NCBI GenBank assembly: GCA_002749535.1
Contig: MZZL01000387.1
Location: 669,777-733,776 of the forward strand
Source: Apophysomyces variabilis
Taxonomy: Eukaryota > Mucoromycota > Mucoromycetes > Mucorales > Mucoraceae
Length of the DNA stretch: 64,000 nucleotides
Direction of reading: 5' to 3'
This document shows positions 22,704 through 34,846 of this stretch, in pieces. The position numbers were made by a program, and so were the translations under genes. Under the pieces are notes generated by a model that was given only the letters and a program-made list of their open reading frames with translations, did not search any database and was not told the DNA's origin. Position 1 is the first letter of the stretch. The number at the start of each line of letters is the position of its first letter.

Positions 22704-24406
22704 ATGTCTGAAAAGTAAAGTAGACAAAGAACCCTGTGCCCACTGTATATCTAAACGCGATAGAATCCTTAAAGACAAATTCTTTTACTTGGCTCCGGAT
22801 TTGTTGCTGCTCCTGCTGTCGAATATATTCTTCGTCGACCTGAAAACAAGCTGACAATTGGTAAGAGAAACAGAAACAAATTACATCGATGGCAACTGAC
22901 ATACACATACCGTAGCCAGCAGAAGACTGGAGAACGCGCAGGCATTATCCAAACAATTTCCTCGCAATACAACTGCCGTTTCGTGTGACATTAATGACGA
23001 TCAAGCTATTGAAGCTCTGGTGGCCCAGCATGATCTTGTTATCAGGTAAGTAAAAAACCGATCAATCAAATCCATGCAGGAATTGCTTACACGCAGCTGC
23101 TTTAGTTTGATCCCTTATATTTACCATGCCAAGGTTATCAAAGCAGCAGTGAAGCACAAGAAAAACGTCGTCACTACTTCCTATGTCTCACCCGCCATGA
23201 TGGAATATGACCAAGCGTAAGTGAGGGTATCCACGTTAAGAGCTTGAGCTGACAGCGTGTGAATCACCAGAGCTAAGGATGCAGGCATCACTGTTATGAA
23301 TGAGATTGGCTTGGATCCCGGTATTGATCACCTTTACGCAGTTCGTACCATTGATGAGGTGCACCAACAAGGTGGAAAAGTGAGTTTTGATCGATCTAAT
23401 GAGAGCTTATCGAACTGATTCCTTGCCTTTTCTTTTTTAGCTTATTGAATTCATTTCCTTTTGCGGTGGTCTCCCGGCTCCTGAGAACTCGAACAACCCA
23501 TTCGGCTACAAATTTTCATGGTCTGCCCGTGGCGTTCTGCTTGCTTTAAAGAATACTGCCAAGTATCTCGAGAACGGCAAGGTAATTATAAGAATAGGGT
23601 ATATCCATCAATAGATGATAGCTTAAATGGTTTTGAAGGTGGTTGAGGTCTCTGGTACAGACTTGATGGATTCAGCCAAACCGTTGAACTCTGGCTATCC
23701 AGGTTACGCTTTTGTCGGTTATGGTAACCGAGACTCCACACCTTACGACAAGCGATACAACATCCCTGAAGCAAAGACCATCATTCGTGGAACCCTTCGA
23801 TACGATGGCTTCTGCCAGTTCGTCAAAGTGCTTATGAACTTTGGATTTCTCAGCGAAGAAGAGCAACCCCATCTATTAAGTGATTCTCCCGAAATTGCCT
23901 GGAAAGACGTGCTGGCCAAGGTGGTTGGCGCTGCTACTACAGATGAATCCACTCTCAAGGAAGCGATTATTGCTAAAGCCGATCTCGATCAAAATCCACG
24001 CAAGGCACATATTCTGGAAGGTATGCGTTGGTTAGGGTTCTTTTCCGATACGAAGGTTCACCGTCGTGGTAACTTGCTGGACACTCTCTGTGCCACTTTG
24101 GAAGAGAAGATGCAGTATGAGAAAGGTGAAAGGGATATGGTGTTCTTACAGCACAGATTTGAAATCGAGCTCAAGGATGGCTCTCACCAGACGCGTACAT
24201 CCACCTTGGTTGAGTATGGCGTTCCTGGAAAGGTTACAGCCATGGCGAAGACAGTGGGTGTGCCCTGTGGTATTGCCGTACAGCTTATCCTCGATGGTAA
24301 AATAACTCAGAAGGGTGTGCTGGCGCCTATGTCTGCCGAGATCAACGATCCAATCATCGAACTTCTCGAAAAAGAAGGAATTGGCATGGTTGAGGCGATA
24401 TTTTAA
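22704..24406 (+). CDS. LYS9: Saccharopine dehydrogenase (NADP+, L-glutamate-forming)
   Basis: Catalyses the penultimate step of the fungal alpha-aminoadipate lysine pathway, condensing aminoadipate semialdehyde with glutamate to saccharopine; cytosolic. The first exon is only 11 nt (22704-22714, ATGTCTGAAAA); intron 22715-22774 then joins MSEK to QILLLGSGFVAAPAVEY, the Rossmann dinucleotide-binding loop. Further introns are 22861-22915, 23046-23105, 23217-23270, 23380-23440 and 23582-23638. Conserved blocks are LIPYIYHAKVIKAAVKHKKN, EIGLDPGIDHLYAVRTID, NPFGYKFSWSARGVLLA and YANRDS-like YGNRDSTPYDKRY. The tail ends EGIGMVEAIF, with TAA at 24404-24406. Length is normal for the family. Confidence 0.95.
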
Positions 24407-25220
24407 TTTGCTGAACAATAAGATGTTTGTTTATGATACGATTAGACAGTGAATGCGGTTAAATAAATCTCATCTAAAGCAGACAGCATTCAATTGAATA
24501 AAACCGTGATGGCCTCATGTAAGCTTAATAGTTCGCTTGGGGTAGATGACCCAGAACTGTAATGATACGTATAATATGTAGGTCGAGGATAGTAACGTAA
24601 GGTTGCGACGCTTCTTCAGCATGACTTTGATACCCGCTGTAGGTCACTATCCAAAAAGAAAAGAAGGCATTCTTTGACAAGATCTTAAATACGTATGACT
24701 AATGAATGTGAGTTATGGAAACAGTTGTGTATGGGCGGACGGGTATTTGAAAATACGGAAGAAGTGAACGGAAGAAGCATCATTGGTTGAAATCAGCTGG
24801 GTAAGATCAAACGCAAACATGGTTTCCTCTTCGGGATTTGTGTAATGTACTGTATGTTGTTACAGGCTCATAGACAGCAACTGGGAATCGTTCGTAAATG
24901 CAATATATCTTTGTAGTACAAATGCATGATGCCGTTCGTAGCGATATAATACATGTGATAAAAACACTAGTAAACATACCAGTAAAAAGATATGATGAAA
25001 TGGTATGGACGGAATGACGCTTGTAGAAGACGGGAAACATCGTTCTTTAGATAATGAACCAGGAGGTTGATAAGTAATATTTACCCGACAGGTCAACTCC
25101 GCCGCACTTACCATGAGGACCGAGTTTTGACTGGATAAACGTCAAGCCGGACAGACCGTGACATGGTTAAAATTTTCCACTTCCCTCTTCCTTTTTTTTT
25201 GTTTACCTTTTTTTCGAAAG
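24407..25220. other. Intergenic, IDH2 promoter region
   Basis: About 0.8 kb between two plus-strand genes. A pyrimidine-rich tract (TTCCACTTCCCTCTTCC then a long T-run, about 25176-25215) lies directly before the IDH2 start and is probably its core promoter or leader. No other gene was seen. Confidence 0.5.
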
Positions 25221-26761
<1,541 letters not shown>

Positions 26762-26842
26762 AAATCTTTCTATCCTATCTTTCCACCATCCTGTTCATAG
26801 ACAACGCTAATAAAAACAATTATAACATAGCATGTTTCTTTA

Positions 26843-27564
26843 TTACATGCCTGATCGCTTGGTCTTTTTTACTTTTTTGCCACCTTTCTTTTGGAAATCA
26901 CGCCAGCTGGTTACCCGTTGATCGCGGGATTCTTCCCACAGTTTAGCTTCTTCTGCTTTGCGTTTTCGTTCTTTGGCAGCTTCCTCATTTTTCCGTGCCT
27001 CGGCACCTACCAACGTGATGAGTATATATTGTAAAGATTTTCTCAAGATCACCTACCTTCAGCTTCCAATTCTTTCTTCAGTATGCGGCGACGTCTTAGT
27101 TCCATATTGATGAGGATCTGTTTTAGTTGGTCACGGACAGCGGCTTGTCCTTCTTCTGTTTTCAAAAATGGATACTGTTGTTCATCTACGACGGTGGTTG
27201 ATTCGGTTTGGTCGTCCTGAACATGGGTTTTCACCTTATGTCCATGGCTCCGTAATGCTTCCACCTTTGCTTCTTCCAAAACTGTCAACAAAAATTTGAC
27301 GCGACTCTCGTCATTCAGCTCAGATTCTGCCTTTTTCAACATAGCGAATGCTTCCTCGGCACGATCATGCTTGACTTTGTCAGGGTGGATCATCAAACTC
27401 TTTTTACGATACTGCATCTTAATTGTTTTCGCATCTGGTTTGGTATAAGGCAGCTCAAGCACTGCAAAAGGGTCCAATTTGAAGCATTTTAGAACTCGTT
27501 CAATCTCCAGCTGCTTTTCAGACTGTGAGAAATAACGTTCGAGTTCTTTGTCTTCATCAGTCAT
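26843..27564 (-). CDS. J-domain spliceosome-associated protein (DNAJC8/Spf31)
   Basis: Two exons, 27057-27564 and 26843-27006. The J-domain contains the HPD triad (YRKKSLMIHPDKVKHDRAEE, residues about 51-70) preceded by DPFAVLELPYT. The C-terminal part is a charged helix ending in LWEESRDQRVTSWRDFQ, the diagnostic DNAJC8/Spf31 signature, followed by a lysine-rich tail. In fission yeast and humans this protein associates with the spliceosome and may recruit Hsp70 (family knowledge). Its 3' end lies 81 bp from the IDH2 stop, tail to tail, so the 3' UTRs are likely to overlap. Confidence 0.9.
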
Positions 27565-28051
27565 GGGAAGGTAAAAAAGACAGAAAAAATGACTACCGCA
27601 GCTCCTGCGACACGACGAAAAGGTGCAACGAAGTCACACGAACCCATCGAACCAAGCCGGATATCTTCCAAAAAATGCTACTGTACTGTAGTATTTTGCA
27701 GCGTCCAAAAGACTACTTTTGCGCCAGCGGGTAGTATAGCTTTGCTCTGAGCGGAAAAAAAAAATACTAGAACCCTCCTGTTAGAAAGCTGACGATGCCG
27801 TCCTGTTTTTTTTCCTAATTCGCCCTAAATAACGGCAGCAACTACCAAGAGCCAACTTTCTTGGCCTTTAGCTGTTAACCAATGAAAATAAATGTTGATT
27901 GGCTCTCCTTCTTCTTTTTGTTTAAAGATATAACCATTCTTTGGTACGACCTAAACATTAGAAAGCTTCTGCCGGATGTAGATGGCAATTCTACATTATC
28001 CGATGGTTAAGGAAGTTAAAACTAAATTACACAATAAACATAAAGGTAGCT
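27565..28051. other. Intergenic, DNAJC8 promoter and F-box gene 3' region
   Basis: About 490 bp between two minus-strand genes. A CCAAT element (complement of ATTGG) occurs near 27897-27901. No gene was seen. Confidence 0.45.
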
Positions 28052-29794
28052 TTACATGAGACGCGCGTCGTCAACGACCAAGCGATCCAATGACAAACAG
28101 TAAATAGACAAATATCCTCGGATGAGATCCTCAAAACTCCAGCTAAAGGCTTTTCCATCGCTACTTCTAAGTTTCTTCGTATATGTGTACTCTGCAGACG
28201 GATCGATAACAGCTTGCTTAAGCAAGTCGAGTTCATTGCCAGTAAACATCTTGGTAACCGGCAATAATTTAGGCCCGGATTTGACATGTCTAACGTGGAA
28301 CCAGCTCTCTTCATTGGACCTGATCAATTGGAAATATTTGATTCGATTCACACAATAATAGTAGTGGATGTCTTGCAGAATAACCGATCGAAGCCTATGA
28401 TCTGGTAGCTGGATATGGAGTTGTCGATCATCCGTGCAGTCCAGCCGGCTGCAGCCAATTAAAGAAAGCTCCTGCAGATTCGGACAGCAATTGCGGATAG
28501 AATCTAGCGTCTTCTGATCAAACATTACTTGCTTCATTGTGAGAGTTTCGAGAGGATGATGTGATTTTGCTGCGTTCTCTTCATCAAATGAAACAATCGT
28601 TAGGTGCCCGACTTCCAAAGTCTTTAATCCCCTGCAGTAGTAAAGAATCTCACTGATTTGATACTCTTTCGGTCCGAAATTATCCCGATCGGCAAGTTTC
28701 AAATGAGTAAGCTGGCTGCATGCGGCCAGAAGGAGTAATAGTTCTTCTTTCCCTACGCTACCGGGAATAGTCAAAGAAAATGTGTGCAGGGTATCGCGCC
28801 CACAGTCAAGAGCAGCCAAAGTAGTCTTTCGCCCGTGGCGCCAAAGGTTGTGAAGGTATAAAGTATCTAGTTGCGCTTGGTAGCTATTTAAGGACTCAAA
28901 CAGTCGCGGATCCAATGAAATATAATTTGATCGAATATGACGCAGCTTATGACAGTAATGGGCCAACAACTGAAAAGAGCGATGTTCTTGTAACCGCAGC
29001 TCTTCGTCTTCCCGTCGCAAGGAGATGATACCGTGCCGATTATCTAGATCAAGAAACTCTAGGTTTGGGTACTTGAAGGCAAACGCGCGCAACCAAGTTT
29101 GATAGCGACACCATCCGGTGGAAAAGCTCAATCTAATTTTTCGCATTGGCGGTACTTGCGCAACAGCTTCAGCATCTTCGTAAGTCACATCTGGGAGATA
29201 TGCGCCCTCGAGTTCAAGATCTTCAAGTTGTGGACAGGACGCATGTATAAGTTCCAAAAATGCAATACGAAGTTCATCTATAGAAAGGACGCAGAGATAC
29301 CTCAGATGTGGGCAGTTTCTCAGGAACGAAAGATCATCACAAGAGTGCCATTTAGAACGGAAGGCACACGCATTCAGTGTTAGACTTGTTAATTGTGGTG
29401 CAAATGCGTGGAACAAACGGACGGTGGTTGCCGCATATCCTGGGAAAGACACCCGTTCGCTTACTTCCGAAAGTGTGCGTCCAAGACATAAGGAACGAAC
29501 GCGTGGACACAACCTTTGCAGTTCTTGCACCTTGTCCTCCAGAGCATTAAAGCGATCCAGTTTAAGTGTTTGAATATGATGTCCCAACCCGGATTTTTTA
29601 AGCGTTCGAAACAAGCGATCTAACTCACGTCTGCCGCTGACTCCGATTTCATTAAGAAGGAAAGTGATAAAGCATGCATACCACTCTTTGCATACTAAAA
29701 CACAATTATAAACGTCCTCTCTCTGTAAAAGAAGTGCAATAAGTTTCCACACTTCGTATGGTAGTCTGGACGCGCAGGTTGACATAGTGTACAC
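28052..29794 (-). CDS. F-box/leucine-rich repeat protein, 580 aa
   Basis: Intronless 580-codon gene. The F-box lies at about residues 9-50 (RLPYEVWKLIALLLQREDVY, CVLVCKEWYACF). About 450 residues of irregular LRRs follow, for example LQRLCPRVRSLCLG, CPHLRYLCVLSIDELR, PQLEDLELEGAYLPDV, YPNLEFLDLDNRHGI, LTHLKLADRDNF and CPNLQELSLIGCSRLD. This architecture fits an SCF substrate receptor. Large lineage-specific families of such proteins exist in Mucoromycota, so I cannot name an ortholog. It is unlike the AMN1-type gene at 16759-17934 in repeat style and length, so it is not a recent duplicate. Confidence 0.85.
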   Translation of the reverse strand: MYTMSTCASRLPYEVWKLIALLLQREDVYNCVLVCKEWYACFITFLLNEIGVSGRRELDRLFRTLKKSGLGHHIQTLKLDRFNALEDKVQELQRLCPRVRSLCLGRTLSEVSERVSFPGYAATTVRLFHAFAPQLTSLTLNACAFRSKWHSCDDLSFLRNCPHLRYLCVLSIDELRIAFLELIHASCPQLEDLELEGAYLPDVTYEDAEAVAQVPPMRKIRLSFSTGWCRYQTWLRAFAFKYPNLEFLDLDNRHGIISLRREDEELRLQEHRSFQLLAHYCHKLRHIRSNYISLDPRLFESLNSYQAQLDTLYLHNLWRHGRKTTLAALDCGRDTLHTFSLTIPGSVGKEELLLLLAACSQLTHLKLADRDNFGPKEYQISEILYYCRGLKTLEVGHLTIVSFDEENAAKSHHPLETLTMKQVMFDQKTLDSIRNCCPNLQELSLIGCSRLDCTDDRQLHIQLPDHRLRSVILQDIHYYYCVNRIKYFQLIRSNEESWFHVRHVKSGPKLLPVTKMFTGNELDLLKQAVIDPSAEYTYTKKLRSSDGKAFSWSFEDLIRGYLSIYCLSLDRLVVDDARLM

Positions 29795-32133
29795 TTAGCA
29801 ATCAAAGAGTTAAATAAACCGTCAGATGTTGCTTCTGAAGTGGGACGGCTGAACCGGCGTACTCTCGCGCGAGCCAAACTACCCAAACTAGAGTCGGCAG
29901 ACCGGACAGGAAAGTCACGTGGATTCGGGGCTCCTTTTGCCAGAGTCTGCCGTTTGTAGCTTTAGGGAAAGCAGCGGAGTCTCAGGGTGGCCCGCTTGTA
30001 GTAAAAATAATAGAAACACTTTCAGATAATAAAAACGGGGGGTTTCCCAGCTAAGAGTAAAAAGTGGGTTAAGACAAGTAAAGCAAAGGAAAACTCTACA
30101 AGCTCTTTTCCTGTCACCCTCGCAAATTTTAAATAATTCTAAAGCCCCAGGCTTTACTTCGACGTGACTTCTCTGAAGAGCACACTATGGTCAAGGAATG
30201 TGATGTCATTCAGCTTAATTTTTTCTCTACTTACAGGTGAAAGTTTCCTTAATCAACTGAGATTATGTTGCAGTAAGGAATAGGTTTCCTTTCTGGAACG
30301 ATGTGTAATAGAACCTTGGCGTTCCAAAGTAAAAACGGAAGGACGGAGCGAGTCATAGCAGTGAAGTGGGAATACTGTAATATATGCGGTCAAATCATGC
30401 CGTGCAAAGAAGGCAATAATTTGAGAATCCATAACGGAAAAGGCGATTGACATAAAGACATCAACAGTGAAGGCCAACCACTCAACGATTGGATACATCT
30501 ATCAACACGGCTTGCAACACCGTTGCCAGATCACAAGTTTTAAAGAGTATAAGCAGGAAATGCCGCTTCTTGCTTATGGTTAAAATCATTATTCGCAAAA
30601 CGATGCGAGGTTCAGTTAAGCTTGATGCTTCTGCGGCGTGGGGTGGACAGAAATGAGTTGATCACTCGGTATCAGGCTCATTGACAGTAAATGACTCAGT
30701 GTTTTAGTACAACTGTGGTGCAGGCGAGAATGGCAGAGGTCAAAATGCCATACGCACGAATCAACGCGTTTGTCCTTAGCCAAATCTGTTACGCTTCAGT
30801 ATAAACTTTATAAAGCCTTGACTGCTATTCCCATGCTTGGTTTCGTGAACAATACTTGATTTTTTCCCTATCTGTTGCCAGATCAGACATCGAGTACAGT
30901 TTGTGATCCTAGCACAGAAAAAGATCGAAATGCCGAGGAAACAAAAGTCTATTTAAGCTGGTTTCTGGAGCTTTTGCGATATAGAATAATTAGTGGCCGT
31001 AATAGAGCACCCTAAAAACGTTGACCTAACATTACAGTTCCAGCACAAACAAAAAACATAATTCCAACATAAGAACTGCACGTCTAGTGTAGGCCTGCCC
31101 AAAGATTAGAATAGTCGTAAGAAATGCTGATCAGCTTGAATATAAACCGGCTATTAACGTAGAAAACATACACATCTTTGATTCGTAACCTCATGGGCAT
31201 CAGCAACTTTTGAGAGCAGTGCAGTGCAGAAATATTCTCATCATGAGATACAATAGTTAATAACTCTCCTAGTTTGTTATATATTTAATTGACTAACACT
31301 ATTCATTTGATCAGTTACTTGTCGTATGCAGGAGAACGTATGCTTTACAACAAACGTTCTGATAGGTTTGCCCAAGTCACTCAACCTTTAAAAAAACATC
31401 CTCTACAATGGAATCTAGCGCGAGTCGGACAAAGAGGGTTTTTCCATAGAAGTTTCCTACTTCCTTACTGTTTTCTCTGATGTGCTTGATGCTAATAGAA
31501 AAATAAAAGGACCTGGTGTAGAATAATAATGTTCACATAGGCTGAGCGGAACGCATCAGCGGGATTTGCGTTCCACTTCTTTCATCGAATCATTGTGCTT
31601 ACACGTGATGCTCGGATGCATTGCTGATTTTCCTTCATCTTTTTGCCTCGTGTGCGAGAAAACACAAAAAAATAAAGGGAGCTCGCTCAGAGATCAGGTA
31701 GGTCTGTCATAAAAACTTGCAGTAAAAAATAAGTTTCACTGCATAAGTGGATAAACAAGACACTCAATTTGTTCTACTCGTCTCTGTTTCGTTCATGACC
31801 ATGGGTACGCTAGTAGGTACGCGATCATCAATCTACCGCAGTCCGAGTCAGCGTTCAGTCCCGAAATGGGATGCTTATGATTCTTGTCCTTTAGATAGCC
31901 CAATACTTTTGGAACTTTATACGCTTTATAGCTGCTAAGCAAATCGCAAGGTTTATTAAGACAGACCAAGGTAAGGTGTCCGCGCTGGCAACACAAGGGA
32001 GGAAATTATTGGCAGGAGTTACCCCCGATTTCATGGTCTCATAATTTTAGAAGTCTTTTTACTGCTTGGATCCTGATATTTATTTTCACTTATCGATTAT
32101 CATACCAATTTCTCTAGATACAAAAAACCAAGG
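29795..32133. other. Intergenic, about 2.3 kb, no gene recognised
   Basis: Between the F-box gene and FCP1. Only small unmatched frames were seen. N-terminal FCP1 exons could lie at about 31750-32110, because the recognisable FCP1 homology begins abruptly just after the acceptor-like TTTCTCTAG ending at 32117. Confidence 0.5.
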
Positions 32134-34598
32134 ATGGAGGAGTGTACGCATGAAGTCCAATACAAAGGTCTATGCGCCATGTGTGGATCACTTCTGGAAA
32201 GGTATGCAAGGATAGGTATGTTTCATATTGCAATGGTCCTCACAAAATTCTGTTCCCTTTCTTTCTAAAGTGCGGATGAACAACGTGCCAATATCAATAT
32301 GAGTCATGACACCCTGGGATTGACTGTGAGTCGAAGGGTAATATAGAACATGGGAATGCATTTCAACGCGATTTAACTCCTAGGATAGGAAGCCGAACGT
32401 ATAGAGCAGGAAAATGCTGCGCGACTAATGGAAAGCAAAAAATTGTCCTTGATTTTGGATCTTGATCAAACCATTGTTCACGCGACATGGGATCCAACAG
32501 TAGGAGAGTGGATGAATGACAAAAACAATGCAAATCATGCAGCCACAGAGGATATTCGCAAATTTACTTTGCCTGGGAGTGTGCTTGTATATTACATTAA
32601 GCTAAGGTAAGCAAGTCTTTTGTCAGAGAAAAGTGTATGTTACTTATTCGGCGATGCCATACAAAAGACCGGGGTTGCATGAATTTTTACGCGAAATTTC
32701 CAAAATTTTTGAATTACATATTTACACAATGGGTACTCGCCATTATGCAGAGGCAGTGGCGCGTGAAATTGACCCTGAAGGAACCATATTCCGGGAACGT
32801 ATTCTTTCCCGAGATGAAAGTGGGAGTAAGTATATGCTAGATAAAACATTCTTTGCTAATTCAGATGTTGATAGGCATGACGCAAAAGAAATTACAACGA
32901 CTTTTTCCCTGTGACACATCCATGGTGGTCGTTCTTGACGATCGTTCCGATGTATGGAGTTTCTCACCCAATCTAATTAAAATCAAGCCATGTAGGTAAC
33001 CGATACTGACGGTTTTTTTTTTCATGTTGTTCTATCTTGCGTAACGAACTTTGGCAATATTCAACGTTAAAATTTACCCGGTTTAGATGAATTCTTTGTC
33101 GGCATTGGTGACATCAATTCTCCGTTTGCACCGAAACAGGTTAGACAAATGGAATGTTCCGTTGTGGAATGACGACCGTGCTGTTAATTGACTGAGATTC
33201 TTTGTCTGCATAGGTCCCAGAAATTCCAATACCAAAACCTCAATCTGAAGACAAAAATAGTACGGTCGTCTCGGACAATGCAGAAAAAGAGGAAATTGAG
33301 GAGGAACTGGAGGAAGAAGAATTGGCTGAGCAAGAACGTGAACAAGAAGAAATGGCAAAAGAACAACAACAACAGAGACCACTTGCACAACGACAAAACG
33401 AATTAGCATCTCAGCAAGATCAACCTCTGCTTGTCGATGACGACCGGGAGTTATATACAATGCTTGAGGTCAGCTTATCTCCAGGAATTTTTTTTTCTTT
33501 CTTGATGTTCTGTGCTCCGAAATTAATGACATTTGTATTGTTGTTTTACCAGATATTAAAAGAAGTGCACAGGCAATTCTATGATGCAGTTGAAGCAAAT
33601 AAGAAAGTGGAAGCTGACGGCGCAGGATCGCCACCGAGTAAGCCAGACGTCACAAAATTGATACCAAGGATGAAGCAAAAAATCCTACAGGGTGTCCATA
33701 TCGTTTTTTCAGGTGTGATACCATTACAGCAAGATCCAAAGACATCCTGGATATGGCAGTTAGCTGAATCATTTGGGGCTGTTTGCTCCCTGGAATTGAC
33801 AGGGAAGATCACGCATTTGATAGCTGCCAAGGTAACCGCACATAATTTAGTTTTTTTTATTACTCAGCTGAGTGGACTTTTATTTAGGCGGGTACTTCCA
33901 AGGTGAACGCCGCGCGCCACTCTGGTCGCTCTATTAAGATTGTTACACCGGCATGGTTATTAGATTCAACGTCTCGGTGGGAAATCCAGGATGAGGGACG
34001 GTATGCCTTACCATCCACCCCTTCCCCACCAGGAGAAGGTGAAATTGAAAACCCAGAATCCACACCGTTGGATCTCGATGACGGTGCGTTTGACGATGAC
34101 GATGCAGGGCTAGTCGAGAATATTGACTGGGAAGAGGCCGATAGAGAAGTGGAAGATTTTATTAACGAAAGTGGGACCGATGTCTGGGATACCGAATCAG
34201 AAGCCGTAGAAAGGCAAGTCCGTTCGCTGGGACGATCAACTGGACGATCCGCCACAACTCACTTTCTTTTTTTATCTTTTAGCCCATTAACGGAATTACA
34301 CCGAAAAGGGAAAAGGAAACGGGAACTAACTGACAACGGTGATAGCGGAGTCCTATCAGATGATGATGATGACGATGATGACGACGATGATATTCGGGGT
34401 CGTGAACGCTCTCGATCACCTCTGACAGCAAGGCGCGCAAAATATGCACGGTTAGGAAGGTCACAACTATCCCAGGTTACCACGGCAACAACTAGTGGAA
34501 GTTCATCTGAAGGTTCAGCAGATGGTAGCGATGAGGAAGACGAGGATTCATCATCATTAGATGATTTTGCAGGTCTCCTAGATGAAGAGATTGAATAA
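32134..34598 (+). CDS. FCP1: RNA polymerase II CTD phosphatase Fcp1
   Basis: Dephosphorylates the Rpb1 heptad repeats to recycle RNA polymerase II. The N-terminal Cys motif CTHEVQYKGLCAMCG is followed by the FCPH catalytic domain with the DxDxT nucleophile LDLDQTIVHATWDP, IYTMGTRHYAEAVA and second acidic motif VVVLDDRSDVWSF, then a BRCT domain (GVHIVFSGVIP, ITHLIAAKAGTSKV, VTPAWLLDS) and an Asp/Ser-rich tail with an Asp run at about 34360-34392. Introns: 32202-32270, 32326-32388, 32607-32667, 32826-32874, 32992-33086, 33140-33213, 33469-33552, 33832-33887 and a GC-AG intron at 34213-34282. The start is uncertain: ATG 32134 leaves out the N-terminal beta-barrel segment found in other Fcp1 proteins, so upstream exons are likely. 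Confidence 0.92.
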
Positions 34599-34781
34599 AA
34601 AAGAAACAGGAAATTTCCGTGGTGCAAAAAAAAAAAAGAAAATTAAACTCGTGGTTCTTCCAATGTTGAAACTCATCCATTGAAACATTGCTTATAAGTC
34701 CCCTCCATATTATTAAACCGGTACTTCTTTTTTTCTCTCGCTTGGTACTTGATTTTTCTTTCTTGTTCCCCCGTATATAGC

Positions 34782-34840
34782 ATTCTCCTCTATCTCTCTT
34801 TCTCTTTCTCTCTCTTTGTCCCATCCCATTCCCGTCTTCA
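34782..34840 (+). promoter_or_regulatory. Pyrimidine-rich (CT)n leader upstream of Ca2+-ATPase
   Basis: An almost uninterrupted C/T tract runs for about 60 bp and stops just before the start codon at 34847. Such tracts mark the core promoter or 5' leader of well-expressed fungal genes (family knowledge). The start AGCATGCC follows directly. Confidence 0.6.
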
Positions 34841-34846
34841 GACAGC

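Noticed and set aside
31747..31938. Possible N-terminal exon of FCP1
   Set aside because: The translation does not resemble the Fcp1 N-terminal region and no clean junction to 32118 was found; only mentioned as a possibility.
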